Notes: a model not told the origin generated them from the letters alone. A DNA stretch of 64,000 bases from DASSUW01 sp963844205 (GCA_963844205.1 CAWJNK010000009.1:12238-76237); one strand, 5' to 3'; shown: positions 27,001 to 36,767, numbered from the stretch's first letter. Numbers and translations: made by a program.

Positions 27001-27609
27001 GGAGCGCTCGAGGTCCGCCAGACGATCGTGCCCCTGGCCATCCGTGTCGAGCGCTTCGGCGGCACGCCGCTGCCGGCGGCGCAGCGCTTCGACATCACGC
27101 ACGTCGCCGTCGGGGGCCAGCCGGTCGCGGCTCCGCGATCGGTGGACGACGTCTTCGCCGCCGGCGACTTCCTCGAGCTGAGCGACCACGAGCGGCTCGC
27201 CCGGCCGTCGTTCGAGGCGATGAAGGCGGGGGTCGCCGTGCAGCCGGCGGGGTTCGCGTCCGGCGACCCCGTCGCCTCCGAGATGGACTTCGACGACGTG
27301 ATCGTCGGCGCCGGCGGCGCCTCCGTCCGGCCGGCCACCAAGGGCACGATCACCGGGGCGGCGGCCGCGCTCGCCGCCGTGTTTGGGCCGGCGGCCCGCT
27401 CCCCGCTCCGCTCCACCGGCGCCGGCCGCTTCGCGGCCCCGGCGCTCGGCGTCGAACTGCGGCGCCAGACCTACGTCGTCGCGAGCGTCGACGACCTCAC
27501 GCCGGCCGAGGGCACCCCGGTCGGGTCGTATACCGCCGCTACGCAGGCGCTCGCCGGCCGCCGCGGCCTCCAGGTGGTCGCCGCGTTCCACACGGAGGCG
27601 CCCGCGTGA
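24094..27609 (+). CDS. DUF6603-type giant beta-rich protein
   Basis: 1171 residues. An N-terminal helical part of about 230 residues and a proline-rich linker (ELPPRPPPGPCAPPGP) precede a long region of alternating hydrophobic/polar strands. Near residue 626 the run GINRTLDADALREGL, followed by LDDILFPPDPVANA, matches what I recall as the hallmark of DUF6603 proteins. No signal peptide. Function is not known for this family; the repeated amphipathic strands suggest an extended beta sheet or groove. The start is 2 nt after the PhoD stop and the stop overlaps the next GTG (GTGA), so the genes are translationally coupled. Confidence 0.75.
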   Translation: MANPVTALIRFGRRVFDRIEQTVDRVADDPLIQRALESDLGLPPGALDKAKAKRPELTGIDTYVNAADPHAEQLKLAFDGIKAYVKFWTTVFQAAKTEDPAVVVDEALYRLLQTATVDVVRFDYPTAYAVLRLLRVIEQDIRLTAEDLLAPEAAANVFTDDWFEGWKESFESAYMRLRLDQDAAILDDHAARTTPQRQVGFDVFWRSDLALLLPSLVALIAKKKLEKATNLTLDVYYGWELPPRPPPGPCAPPGPIAPIAEHIATRGSTVRIAVPAETPETTSATLTQFLFKEVDGRIGWWLSLRGAVTFAGLTESRERPLKVSGTVDARDGLDLIVRFSGADRLSVAENPTGAMRTKVEPAESAVRGPAFFIPGETGTRVEVGDFSFSIDVSADGLKVRASARKSAFVLEPSDADSFVGKALKSKATRIDFDIGATVDDKSGFYLDGGGRLAMTIPVGGSILRSLQLSLGRESSATGSEAQFEAVASLRFPLGFMVVSVEQIGVTFGIGSDRDAAPEDALELLGPLLYLREIGFRHPSGVGLLVDACGVTGGGFLFHDADKEQYAGVVQLQLCERLSLTAIGLVTTRMPDGTREFSMMLIASVEFAPPLGPILWVSLVGVGVLIGINRTLDADALREGLRNRVLDDILFPPDPVANAARVVNSVGSVFPPAADQHVVGISVKLGVGSPPWLFAELALVYDFGETRRLALMGQVHAALPRGVPTKILELHVDGAGIWDLERDEFSLDLRIYDSRLAFATFGGDMAIRRHDRENEKYVLISAGGYHPEFPVPPAFPKLDKVRISLVDTDHVKLSLTGYLAFTPNTKQFGAKVEFVVQGGGVSFEATLSFDALFTDDVGWVVDFDVEIKIKFKGTTFGGIDVYGRLSGSEPKRVVAEFSIDLFLTSIGWTYEKTFGSDPPPSALDPVDPLPPLVAALTDPLSWTANLPRPERALVTLRKRAGGGEVLLHPLGALEVRQTIVPLAIRVERFGGTPLPAAQRFDITHVAVGGQPVAAPRSVDDVFAAGDFLELSDHERLARPSFEAMKAGVAVQPAGFASGDPVASEMDFDDVIVGAGGASVRPATKGTITGAAAALAAVFGPAARSPLRSTGAGRFAAPALGVELRRQTYVVASVDDLTPAEGTPVGSYTAATQALAGRRGLQVVAAFHTEAPA

Positions 27610-30185
27610 GCGCGGGCTACCAGTACCTCCCGTGGGTGCGCGAGGGCGCCGCGAACGCGTACCGGAACGCGGACGCCCTCAAGCCGGTGCTGTCGGCGCC
27701 GGGCGGCAAGCCACCGACCGCGCTGCCGGTCGCCCTGAAGGTCAACGACACGCAGTCCGCCACCGTGTCCCTGCGCCTCTACGGCCCCGGCGACGTCACC
27801 GGGATCGACCTGCGCGCCATCATCCGCGTCGATCCGCCGCCGCGATCGGCCGACGTCGAGCCGAACTACCTCGCGTCGATCGAGTTCGACACGCCCGACT
27901 TCCCGTGGATGTTCACGCCTGCGGCCGCGGGCACGAACGCGCGCCTGCGCCCGTGGCTCTGCCTCGTGGCGCCGCGGCGCCTGGGCGCCGTGAGCGTGCG
28001 CCGTTCGCCCGACGCGCCGCTGCCGGTCCTCTCGACGCCGGTCGCCGAGCTGCCCGAGCTCGCGGAATCGTGGGTGTGGGTGCACGCCCAGGTTGTCCAG
28101 GTCGAGGAGGGCGAGCCCGTCGCCGAGATCCTCGCCTCGCAGCCGAGCCGGAACCTGTCGCGCCTGCTGTGCCCGCGCCGGCTCGAGCCCGAGACGGCGT
28201 ACCTCGCGTGCCTGGTCCCCGCGTTCGAGGCCGGCCGCAAGGCGGGCCTCGGACTCGCCGTCACCGACGCGGACGAGAATCAGCTCGCCCCCGCGTGGAC
28301 CGCGTCCCAGGAGCACGTGCAGCTCCCCGTCTACCACACGTGGGAGTTCTCGACCGGCATCGGCGGCGACTTCGAGAGCCTCGCCCGCCGCCTCACCGGT
28401 CGCCGGCTCGACGCGAGCGTCGGGCGTCGCCCACTGCGGGTCGGCGTCCAGCCCTTCGGCCTGCCCGACCTCGGCGTGCGCGAGTACGCAGGCCCGTTGC
28501 TCGCGCCGTCGGACCAGATGCCCGAGCCGCTCGATCCCGTCTTCCGGCGCAAGCTGCGCGACCTGCTGAACCTCAGCCAGCAGCCAGTGGTGACCCCGCC
28601 GGTGTACGGAAGCTGGCAGGCGGCGCAACCGGCCGTGCCCGCCGACGACGCTCCGCCCGCGTGGCTGCGCGACCTGAACCTCGACCCGTCGGTCCGGGCC
28701 GCCGCCGGGCTCGGCGTGACCGTGGTCATGCAGCGCCAGGAGCAGCTCGTGGCGTCGGCGTGGAAGCAACTCGGCGACGGACTCCAGGTCAGCCGGCTCG
28801 AACGGCGAGCCGATATCGCGGTCGCCGTGCTCGGCTCGGTGGTCCGCCGGCGCGTCGCGGTGATGGAGCCCGGCCGCATGCTCCAGTTCCTCGGCCCCGC
28901 CCAGAAGCGCCTGCGCGCGTCGCCGGCCACGCTCGAGGCGCACGTGGCACGCGGCGGGCTGCCGCGGGCATTCAGCTCGGCGCCGTTCCGCCGCACGTTG
29001 CGCCCGGCCGGCACACTCTCGCGCCGCCGCTCGCCCGGCAAGCCGCAGCTGCAGACGGTGGCCGACACGGTCGCGGCCAGCGTGCCGGCCGCGGGCCTGC
29101 CGCCGGCGCTCAAGGGCCTCGTGACCGCGCAGATCATGCAGGCGCAGCTCGATCGGGCGTTCGACTTCCACACCCCGGCGCAGAAGCGCTATCGCGACGC
29201 CACGAGGGCGCTGCGCGACTACACCCAGGCGTTCCTGACCCTCCCGCAGGCAGCCGCGCGCCCGCCGTTCCTGCTCAGCGCGTCGCTGAAGGCCGACCTC
29301 GTGGCGGCCGTCGACCCGCGGCGGACGGTCAGGCGGCGCTTCGAGGCGCGCGTGACCGGCCCGACGGGTCCGGCGCTCGCGCGCCCGTCGTTCCCGCAGC
29401 CGATGTACGAGACGCTGCGCGACCTCTCAACCGAGCTGCTGCTGCCGGGCGCCGCGAAGATCGAGGCCGACACCGTCACGCTGCTCGAGAGCAACCCGCG
29501 CTTCATCGAGGCATTCATGCTCGGGCTCAACCACGAGTTGGCCTCTGAGCTGCTGTGGCGCGAGTTCCCCGGCGACGTCCGGCACACCTACTTCCGCGCG
29601 TTCTGGGACACGCGCGGGACGTCGCCGCCCCTCGGCCAGCTCCCGCCGATCGACGCCTGGGACCCCGCGGCCGCGCTCGGCACGAGCTTCGCGCGCGGCG
29701 AGGAGCAGCTCGTCCTACTCATCCGGGGCGAGCTGCTCCAGCGCTATCCCGACGCGCTGATCTCGGCCGTCAAGGCCAAGACGCTCAACGCGCTCGGCGC
29801 CGAACAGCGCTTCCCGCTCTTCCGCGGCCGGATCGAGCCGGACATCACGTTCCTCGGCTTCGACCTCAGCGAGGAGCAGGCGCGCGGGCCTGGCAACGAA
29901 AAGGGCTGGTTCTTCGTCATCCAGGAGCAGCCAACCGCGCCGCGCTTCGGGCTCGACGAGGCACGCACCGGCTCGCTCGCGACCTGGAACGACCTCGCGT
30001 GGAGCGACATGAAGACGCCGCCCGGCGCCTACGCCAGGGCGGCCGACCTCAAGGTGCCCACCGCCCAGCGCCCGGCCGGTCCAACCTGGGCGTTCAACGG
30101 CGCCCACATGGCGGCGATCCTCCGCCAGCGGCCCGTCCGGCTCGCGTTCCACGCGCGCGTCCTGCTCCCGCCCGCCGAAGCATGA
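27606..30185 (+). CDS. Conserved large protein of unknown function (YLPWVREG N-terminus)
   Basis: 859 residues from a GTG that overlaps the previous stop. I do not recognise a domain. Visible features: an opening YLPWVREGAA, a beta-rich first 250 residues, a motif GVQPFGLPDLG near 280 that recalls GRQPYGLLPA in the next protein, and a helical C-terminal half. No signal peptide, membrane span or enzyme motif stands out. An upstream extension of this frame through the DUF6603 gene is an antisense-like artefact of GC-rich DNA. It is the middle gene of five in a coupled operon, so it probably forms part of the same complex. Confidence 0.7.
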   Translation: MSAGYQYLPWVREGAANAYRNADALKPVLSAPGGKPPTALPVALKVNDTQSATVSLRLYGPGDVTGIDLRAIIRVDPPPRSADVEPNYLASIEFDTPDFPWMFTPAAAGTNARLRPWLCLVAPRRLGAVSVRRSPDAPLPVLSTPVAELPELAESWVWVHAQVVQVEEGEPVAEILASQPSRNLSRLLCPRRLEPETAYLACLVPAFEAGRKAGLGLAVTDADENQLAPAWTASQEHVQLPVYHTWEFSTGIGGDFESLARRLTGRRLDASVGRRPLRVGVQPFGLPDLGVREYAGPLLAPSDQMPEPLDPVFRRKLRDLLNLSQQPVVTPPVYGSWQAAQPAVPADDAPPAWLRDLNLDPSVRAAAGLGVTVVMQRQEQLVASAWKQLGDGLQVSRLERRADIAVAVLGSVVRRRVAVMEPGRMLQFLGPAQKRLRASPATLEAHVARGGLPRAFSSAPFRRTLRPAGTLSRRRSPGKPQLQTVADTVAASVPAAGLPPALKGLVTAQIMQAQLDRAFDFHTPAQKRYRDATRALRDYTQAFLTLPQAAARPPFLLSASLKADLVAAVDPRRTVRRRFEARVTGPTGPALARPSFPQPMYETLRDLSTELLLPGAAKIEADTVTLLESNPRFIEAFMLGLNHELASELLWREFPGDVRHTYFRAFWDTRGTSPPLGQLPPIDAWDPAAALGTSFARGEEQLVLLIRGELLQRYPDALISAVKAKTLNALGAEQRFPLFRGRIEPDITFLGFDLSEEQARGPGNEKGWFFVIQEQPTAPRFGLDEARTGSLATWNDLAWSDMKTPPGAYARAADLKVPTAQRPAGPTWAFNGAHMAAILRQRPVRLAFHARVLLPPAEA

Positions 30186-33100
30186 AGACGCTCGAAGAGA
30201 TCCGGGCGCTGCTCGGGCCGCCGCCCGCGGCGACCGTCCCGGTCGTCCTGCTGCCGGTGCAGGTCCAGACGCGCTACGTGAGGCGCGAGGGACAGACCGA
30301 GCTGCTCGTGCGCGTCTATCCGGACGAGGTGCACTTGGACAGTCACCAGGAGGAGCTCACGCCCGCCGAGGCGCGCTGGGCCCGCCGGTACTGGGAGCTG
30401 ATCTGGCCGATCCCCGCCGACGCCGCGGCCCAGCAGCGCGCGTGGGAGGCGCTCGCCAGGCGCTTCGGGATCAGGCGCGCCGCCTGGGTCGCCCGCCGCA
30501 TGACGCCCGGCAACCTCGACGCGCGGCCCGCGGCGGCGCCCGCCTTCCCCGATCCGGGGCCCGCGCGCGACGAGGAGCGGCTGGATCCCGCCCTGGCGCG
30601 AGCGCTGCCGGACCGCTGGATAGTGGCCGGCTACCGCGCCGGCCGGCGCGTGTTGCTGGAGGCCGGCGCCCCGATCCCCGAGCCGCTGCTGGTGGGCTTC
30701 GGCTCCGACGGGGACGAGGGCATGCGCTGGATGCTGGAGTTCGAGGCGGCCGAGCAGGTCGGGATGGGCATCCGCGTCGCGCTCCCGCCCGCTCCGACGC
30801 TGCAGCGTTTCGACGTGCTGCTCGTCCTCGGCCTCAAGGGAGGGCTGCCGCCCGACGCGGGCGCGGCGCAGCTCGAGACGCTGCTCGACGGCCACCACTA
30901 CACGCGCGGCGTCGCGTTCGTCCCACCCGGGACGCCGACCAACAACACGGCCGACGCGCCGGCCGGGTTCACGCGGGCGGACAGCGGGCCCGGCCTGAGG
31001 TTCGGCGTCGAGGTCCGCCCGCCGCCCCTCGCAGCGGCGTCGGACGGCGCGAACACGGCACGGCTGCTGGGCATCCGGCGCGAGCTGTTAGCCGCCGTCG
31101 ACGGCGCCTCCGCCATCGAGGACGTGAACGCGCGCCACATGAACACCGCCCTGTGGCCTGCCACCGGCGGCTACTACCTCGAGCAGATGCTGGGAGACGG
31201 GGCCGGGTTCACGCAGCAGGAGCGCGACGACGCCCGCCGCTTCTTCATCGAGTCGGTGCGCGGGCAGGGACCGCTGCCGACGCTGCGGATCGGCCGTCAG
31301 CCGTACGGTCTGCTCCCGGCGATCGCGCTCGATCGCGTGGCGGACCCCGGCCGCTTCGTCCAGGCCCTGCGCGTGCTGCGCGCTGCGTTCCGCTCGGCCC
31401 TGCCGCGCGCGCCACGGCTCCGCCCCGGCGCCCAGGACGACCAGAGCCTGGTCGACGTCCTGCGCATGGAGCCGGTGTCGATCGGGCACCGCGCGCGGCT
31501 CGCTTTCGACCGGCGGTTCTTCGCGCCGGGCGACCTCGTCCCCGGCAGCATCCACCCCGACCTCGTCCCCCACGACACGCAGCTGCGCCAGCGGCTCGCG
31601 CAGCTCGCCGACGAGGGCAGCGTGAGCCCGGGACGGCTCGCGGCCGTGATCCCGGGGGTCAACTCGCGCCGGCTCGGCGCTGCACTGGTACAGCCCGACG
31701 CCGCGCCGGGAACGCGGCTCGAGCCCAACTACGTCGGCTTCCTGCGCACGGCCACGTTCGACGAGGTGCTGGCCGCCCGCGCGCCGGACACGCTGCTGTT
31801 CCGGCTGCTGCGGCACTCGGTCCTCGTCGCGCAGGCCGGCGTCGGCTACCGCATCCTGGCGCGCCGTGGGCTGGTGCCCGACGAGCCCTACCGCGAGCCT
31901 GTGCTGATCGACATCGCGGGCCCGCTCCAGCCCACGCCCAGCCTCACCCTGTCGCGCGCGCTCGACCGCGACGGGGCCCTGCGCGCTCAGATCCACGCGG
32001 TCAAGGCGGCGCAGGAGCCCGAGGCCGCGGTCCTCGATCAGCTCCGCGCGAGCCTCAAGCACCTCGAAGGCCTTCCGGTGGACGTGCTCGCGCGCCACCT
32101 CGCGGGCAGCCTGGACCTCTTCTCGCACCGGCTCGACGCCTGGGTCACGGCGCTGGCCACCCGTCGGCTGAGCGAGCTGCGGCGCCAGCGTCCGCGCGGC
32201 GCGCTGCTCGGAGGCTACGGCTGGCTCGAGCAGGTCGCTCCGGAGCCCAAGCCGACCGTCGCCGCGCCGCCCCCGGAGGTCGGGGAGCGGCCGCTGTTCG
32301 AGGCGCGCGAACGCGGCGGGTACATCCACGCCCCGTCGATGTCACACGCGTCGGCGGCGGCCGTGCTGCGCAGCGGCTACCTCGCCGACACCGGCGAGGA
32401 TGACGCCCGCCCGTTCGCGATCGACCTGCGCTCGCGGCGAGTGCGCGCGGCGCAGTGGCTGCTCGACGGCGTGCGGGCGGGCCACGCACTCGGCGCGCTG
32501 CTCGGCCACCGGTTCGAGCGGCGGCTCCACGACGTGGCGCTGGATCGGTTCCTCCCCGGCGTCCGCAGGGTGTCGCTGCTCGCCACGGCCTACGAGGCCG
32601 ACGACCGGATCCGAGCGGCGCAGACGCCGGTCGAGATGAAGGTCGCGCGCACCGCGCTGCATCGCGCGCTCGCCGCGCTGCGCGAGCGTTACGGCTGGCC
32701 GCAGTCGGCCGGGCTGCCCGAGATGGAGCGGCTCGCCGAAAGGCACGTCGCCGACGGTCTGGAGCTCGTCGAGCGCTTCCGGGCGGGGACGCTGCCGTTC
32801 GCCCGGATCGCCCTCAGCCTGGCGACGAGCGTCCCGACCGGGCCGCGGCGCGACCTCGAGCGCGAGCTCCGCGGCCTCGACGAGATCGTCGACGCGCTGG
32901 CCGACGCGCTCACCGCCGAGAGCGTCTTCCAGCTCGTCCGCGGCAACCCGGCGCGCGCCGCCGCGACCGTCGACGCGATCGCCGACGGCGAGATCCAGCC
33001 GCCCGAGCTGGAGATCGCCGAGACGCCGCGCACCGGCACGCAGCTCACCCACCGGCTGACCGTGCTGCTGAGCGGGCCGGCCGCGCTGCCCGCCGCCGGC

Positions 33101-34513
33101 CTCCGCGAGGCGCGCCGGGCCGCCGAGCCGGCGCTCGACGAGTGGCTGGCACAGATGCTCGGCGACCTGCGCAACGTGCGCTTCGGCGCCGAGTTCCACG
33201 ACGGCGAGGGCGCCGTCTTGCTCACCCGCGGCGACCTGCGCCTTAGCCTCCTGCCCTGCTCGCACGCGGATGCCCTCTACCTCGGCGACGACCTCCGCGC
33301 TCTGATCGAGCACCAGGTCCTGCGCACCGCGCCGGCCGCCGTGCCTGCCGGCGCGTACGTGCGCCTGCTCGGAGAGCGGACGCCGTCCCTGCCGCGCACC
33401 CACCTCTCGCTCGACGAGTTCCTCGAGCTGCTGCGGGCGTTCCGCGAGGCCACCCTCGCGGCTCGCGGCGTCGACGCGCGCGACCTGGCGCCGGCCGCCG
33501 GCGAGGTGGCGCCGGCCGTCGACGCGAAGGACATGAAGGCACGCGCGGACGCCGCCAAGCAGGCGCTGCGGCGGGCGGTCGGCGCGCTCGCGGCAGCCGG
33601 CGCGCCCGACGATCTGCGCGACCGGCTCGTCGACGTGGCGTTCCTCGGCATCCCCGGCGCCGTGCCGGTCAACGCGCGCGGGACGGACCCGGCAGAGCTC
33701 GCGGCGCAGGCGCGAGCGGTCGCGCAGGCGGCCGGCGCGCGGCTGGAGCGGCTGGCCGAGCTGGAGGCCGGCTTCGACCGCCCGGCCGCGGACGTCGAGC
33801 AGCGCGTGGCCCACGACCAGGAGCGGCTGCGGGTGCTGTTCGGAGCCTCGTTCCGCGCGCTGCCGCTCGTCCGCCCGTCCAACGCGGCCGACCTCGCGTC
33901 GGCGTTCCGGCGGTCGACCGCCGTGCAGGGCGGGGATCCGCTCCAGGCGCTCTCCTGGCTGCTCGGGGCCGGCCGCGTGCGCCCCGGCGCGTCACGGCTG
34001 GCGACCGCCCTCACCTACGCGAGCGCCGTGGGGCGCGCCGCGGCGCTCGAGCTGCGCGTCGCCCAGCTCCCGTCCATGGCCGGCGAGCGCTGGGTCGCGC
34101 TCCCGGACCCGCCCGGCGGCGCGTTCCCGGCGGGCAGGCTGTCGCTCGTCGCCCATCTGCCGCGCGCGTTCAAGGCCGACGTGCCGCTCGCCGGGCTGGT
34201 CATCGACGACTGGGTCGAAGTGGTGCCGAGCGCCGAGGTGACCACCGGCGTGGCCTTCCACTGCGAGAGCCCAGGGGCGCGCCCGCCGCAGGCCGTCCTG
34301 CTCGCGGTCCCGCCGCCGGCGTCCGCGCAGTGGGACGTCGAGACGCTCGAGGCCACCTTGCTGGAGACGCTCGAGCTGGCCCGGCTGCGCGCGCTCGACC
34401 CGCTCGCCCTCGGGAGCGACCCGCTGCTCCAGCGAGCGCTGCCGGCCACGTACCTGAGCATGAACGTGGCCGGCGACACCGTGTCCACCGACTTCCTGGC
34501 CGCGCCGGGGTAG
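30182..34513 (+). CDS. Conserved giant protein of unknown function, 1443 residues
   Basis: Largest protein in the window; its ATG overlaps the previous TGA (ATGA). Not recognised. Visible: N-terminal segment with VVLLPVQVQTRYV; a conserved-looking patch NTALWPATGGYYLEQML followed by LPTLRIGRQPYGLLPA near 330-380; then mostly alpha-helical, charged sequence up to a beta-rich last 200 residues ending MNVAGDTVSTDFLAAPG. No signal, no transmembrane helix, no nucleotide-binding loop. Length and lack of motifs suggest a scaffold or structural role; that is inference. Confidence 0.7.
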   Translation: MKTLEEIRALLGPPPAATVPVVLLPVQVQTRYVRREGQTELLVRVYPDEVHLDSHQEELTPAEARWARRYWELIWPIPADAAAQQRAWEALARRFGIRRAAWVARRMTPGNLDARPAAAPAFPDPGPARDEERLDPALARALPDRWIVAGYRAGRRVLLEAGAPIPEPLLVGFGSDGDEGMRWMLEFEAAEQVGMGIRVALPPAPTLQRFDVLLVLGLKGGLPPDAGAAQLETLLDGHHYTRGVAFVPPGTPTNNTADAPAGFTRADSGPGLRFGVEVRPPPLAAASDGANTARLLGIRRELLAAVDGASAIEDVNARHMNTALWPATGGYYLEQMLGDGAGFTQQERDDARRFFIESVRGQGPLPTLRIGRQPYGLLPAIALDRVADPGRFVQALRVLRAAFRSALPRAPRLRPGAQDDQSLVDVLRMEPVSIGHRARLAFDRRFFAPGDLVPGSIHPDLVPHDTQLRQRLAQLADEGSVSPGRLAAVIPGVNSRRLGAALVQPDAAPGTRLEPNYVGFLRTATFDEVLAARAPDTLLFRLLRHSVLVAQAGVGYRILARRGLVPDEPYREPVLIDIAGPLQPTPSLTLSRALDRDGALRAQIHAVKAAQEPEAAVLDQLRASLKHLEGLPVDVLARHLAGSLDLFSHRLDAWVTALATRRLSELRRQRPRGALLGGYGWLEQVAPEPKPTVAAPPPEVGERPLFEARERGGYIHAPSMSHASAAAVLRSGYLADTGEDDARPFAIDLRSRRVRAAQWLLDGVRAGHALGALLGHRFERRLHDVALDRFLPGVRRVSLLATAYEADDRIRAAQTPVEMKVARTALHRALAALRERYGWPQSAGLPEMERLAERHVADGLELVERFRAGTLPFARIALSLATSVPTGPRRDLERELRGLDEIVDALADALTAESVFQLVRGNPARAAATVDAIADGEIQPPELEIAETPRTGTQLTHRLTVLLSGPAALPAAGLREARRAAEPALDEWLAQMLGDLRNVRFGAEFHDGEGAVLLTRGDLRLSLLPCSHADALYLGDDLRALIEHQVLRTAPAAVPAGAYVRLLGERTPSLPRTHLSLDEFLELLRAFREATLAARGVDARDLAPAAGEVAPAVDAKDMKARADAAKQALRRAVGALAAAGAPDDLRDRLVDVAFLGIPGAVPVNARGTDPAELAAQARAVAQAAGARLERLAELEAGFDRPAADVEQRVAHDQERLRVLFGASFRALPLVRPSNAADLASAFRRSTAVQGGDPLQALSWLLGAGRVRPGASRLATALTYASAVGRAAALELRVAQLPSMAGERWVALPDPPGGAFPAGRLSLVAHLPRAFKADVPLAGLVIDDWVEVVPSAEVTTGVAFHCESPGARPPQAVLLAVPPPASAQWDVETLEATLLETLELARLRALDPLALGSDPLLQRALPATYLSMNVAGDTVSTDFLAAPG

Positions 34514-34516
34514 GTC

Positions 34517-36256
34517 ATGGCGTCGATCACGTTCTGGACCCGCCTGGAGCCGTTCACCCGGACCGACGACATCGAGCCGGGGCTGGCGGCCCGTACGCAC
34601 GACCCGCTGTGGCTGCTCGCGCGCCAATGGCAGACGGGCGAGTTCCTGGGCGAGGACGCCGGCACGCCGGTCAGCGCCCGCGCCAGGATGGACCGCGCGA
34701 CGATCGGGCGCTTCCATCCGGGCCCGGTGCCCGAGGAGGGCGCGCTCCCCGGCCGGCCCTACCGCGCCGACGTGCCGCTCGAGGCGGTCGTCGAGCGCGA
34801 ACCCGTCGCGGCCGCCGCCGACGCGCGGCGCGATCTGCGCCTGGCGGCCGAGGCCGGCGCCATGTTCGTGCGCATGCTCGAGCGTGCGGGCGTCGCGGCC
34901 GCCGTGCGAACGGCGTTCGTCGACGAGTTCGGGCTCGCCCCGCCGGCGGACGACTCCGCGTGGTCGCACGACGACCCGGGGCGCCGGTACCTCGCGATCA
35001 TGGCCGGCCGCGTGCCCGACGGCGTGCGCCTGTACGAGGCGCTCGCCGGCTCGCTCCGGCCCGTGGGCAGCGGCCCGCCCCGCCTGCCGCCGCGGCCGAG
35101 CGTCCCCACCGACGCGCGGTCGAGCGCGATCGCGGCTGGCCAGGCGTACCTCGCCTGGTTCGAGGCCCGCTGGGGCGCACCCGGCGACGCCGCCAACCCC
35201 GCGTGGGTGCCGGAGCGGATGGAGTACGCGTTCGCCGTCGGCGCCGCGGGCGCCGAGGGAAGCGAGCTCGTGTTGTCGGCGCACGAGCACCTCGGCGGCC
35301 GGCTCGACTGGTACTCGTTCGACGCGGACATCGGGGTCACGCTCGGCAGCGGTCCGGACGACCCGCAGCTGGACACCGTCACGCAGACGCTGATGCCGGC
35401 GCCCGTGCACTACCCGGGCATGGCGTCCGACCGCTGGTGGCAGTTCGAGGACGCTCGGGTGAACCTCAGTCGTGTCCAGGGCGATCCCGACGAGCTGCTG
35501 CGCCTGCTGCTCGTCGAGTTCGCGCTGCTGTACGCGAACGACTGGTACGTGATGCCCTTCGACGCCACCCCCGGCTGCGTCTACCACGTGAGCTCGCTCG
35601 TGGTGACGGACGCGTTCGGCCAGCACACGCTCGTCCCGCACGCGGCCGAGATCGCCGGGCAGGCCGATTGGCGGATGTACGCGGTCAGCCCGTCCGACGA
35701 CCTCTTGTTCGTGCCGCCCGTGCTGGCGGCGAGCCTCCGCGGGGACCCGCTGGAGGAGGTGGTCCTCATGCGCGACGAGCCGGCCAACCTCGTGTGGGGC
35801 GTCGAGCGCCTGGCTCCGAGCGTCGCCGGCGGGACGATCGATCGCGAGACGCTGTACCGGCGCCGCGACCGGAGCGCGCCCCCTGCCACCACCGAGCCCG
35901 CAGCCGAGGATGAGCTCCGGTACCGGCTGGCCACGCCGGTCCCGCCGCACTGGATCCCGTTCCAGCCGGTCCGGATCGACCCGGCCCAGCCGTCGATCCG
36001 TTTGCGGCGTGCTGCCGCGCTGCTCGACGAGGACGGGGCGCCCGCGCTCTCACGACCGCTCGGGCGCGTCCTGGAGCCTGACCGGCCTGATCTCTCGCTG
36101 TTCGAGGAGGAGGTGCCCGGCGAGGGGGTCCGGATCGTCCGCGAGTACCAGTGCGCGCGCTGGGTAGACGGCAGCACGGCGCTCTGGCTCGCCCGCCGCA
36201 AAGCCCCGTGTGGACCGCAGAGCGGGAGCGGCCTGCGCTTCGACCTGGTCGAGTGA
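34517..36256 (+). CDS. Conserved protein of unknown function, last gene of giant-protein operon
   Basis: 579 residues, 3 nt after the previous stop. Not recognised. Opens with TFWTRLEPFTRTDDIEPGL and then DPLWLLARQWQTGEFLGEDAG, an aromatic-rich block that looks strongly constrained. The middle contains HYPGMASDRWWQFED and YANDWYVMPFDATPG, also rich in aromatics, and a helical linker follows. No signal peptide or membrane span. The operon ends here; decayed DNA and repeat copy C follow. Confidence 0.72.
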   Translation: MASITFWTRLEPFTRTDDIEPGLAARTHDPLWLLARQWQTGEFLGEDAGTPVSARARMDRATIGRFHPGPVPEEGALPGRPYRADVPLEAVVEREPVAAAADARRDLRLAAEAGAMFVRMLERAGVAAAVRTAFVDEFGLAPPADDSAWSHDDPGRRYLAIMAGRVPDGVRLYEALAGSLRPVGSGPPRLPPRPSVPTDARSSAIAAGQAYLAWFEARWGAPGDAANPAWVPERMEYAFAVGAAGAEGSELVLSAHEHLGGRLDWYSFDADIGVTLGSGPDDPQLDTVTQTLMPAPVHYPGMASDRWWQFEDARVNLSRVQGDPDELLRLLLVEFALLYANDWYVMPFDATPGCVYHVSSLVVTDAFGQHTLVPHAAEIAGQADWRMYAVSPSDDLLFVPPVLAASLRGDPLEEVVLMRDEPANLVWGVERLAPSVAGGTIDRETLYRRRDRSAPPATTEPAAEDELRYRLATPVPPHWIPFQPVRIDPAQPSIRLRRAAALLDEDGAPALSRPLGRVLEPDRPDLSLFEEEVPGEGVRIVREYQCARWVDGSTALWLARRKAPCGPQSGSGLRFDLVE

Positions 36257-36767
36257 GCCGGCCTACCGCGGATTGGGCAAATGCGCACCCGACGCGGCCA
36301 CCGCCCTCCTCGTTGCGGCCGGCGACCCCGGAGCTCCGGCTCACGTTATCGCCGGCCTCGAGTGGAGCCGGGATCTGACGCCGCCGCCGCGCTCGCCACG
36401 CTCAACGACGTCCTCGCCTTGCGCGCATTGGCTCGGCGCCGCGACCCGGACGCGCTGGCGCCCTGATCGACCGCTTGAAGGCAGCGACGCCTTTCTCGTC
36501 CTCGAGGAGGCACACGGCGTGGGCTGACCGTCGCGCTCGGGCTGGCGCAGTTGCCGCAGGGCATGGTGGTGTCTCGCGGACGAGAACCCGATCGTGAATG
36601 CCGACGCCGTGATCGCTGCCGCCATGGGCGCGAGGAGCCCTTCGTGGAGGCTCGCCTCGTTTATGGTGCGACCTTCCGTCGGCGGCTGGGTTGGTTCCGA
36701 CGCCATTCGCGCGGCTAGGAGAGCTCGGTTACCAGGTTGAGGGCCTTGCCGGGTACAAACTCGGGAA
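36257..36767. other. 0.5 kb of decayed sequence after the giant-protein operon
   Basis: Open frames occur, but none is continuous or recognisable. A stretch reading LGELGYQVEGLAGYKLGKT just before the repeat (36715-36770) continues in frame into the repeat and may be the tail of a lost gene. Confidence 0.45.

Noticed and set aside
24840..27605. Start of the 859-residue protein extended upstream to give 1781 residues
   Set aside because: The extension is out-of-frame reading of the DUF6603 gene; the GTG at 27606 overlaps the previous stop exactly as at other joints of the operon.
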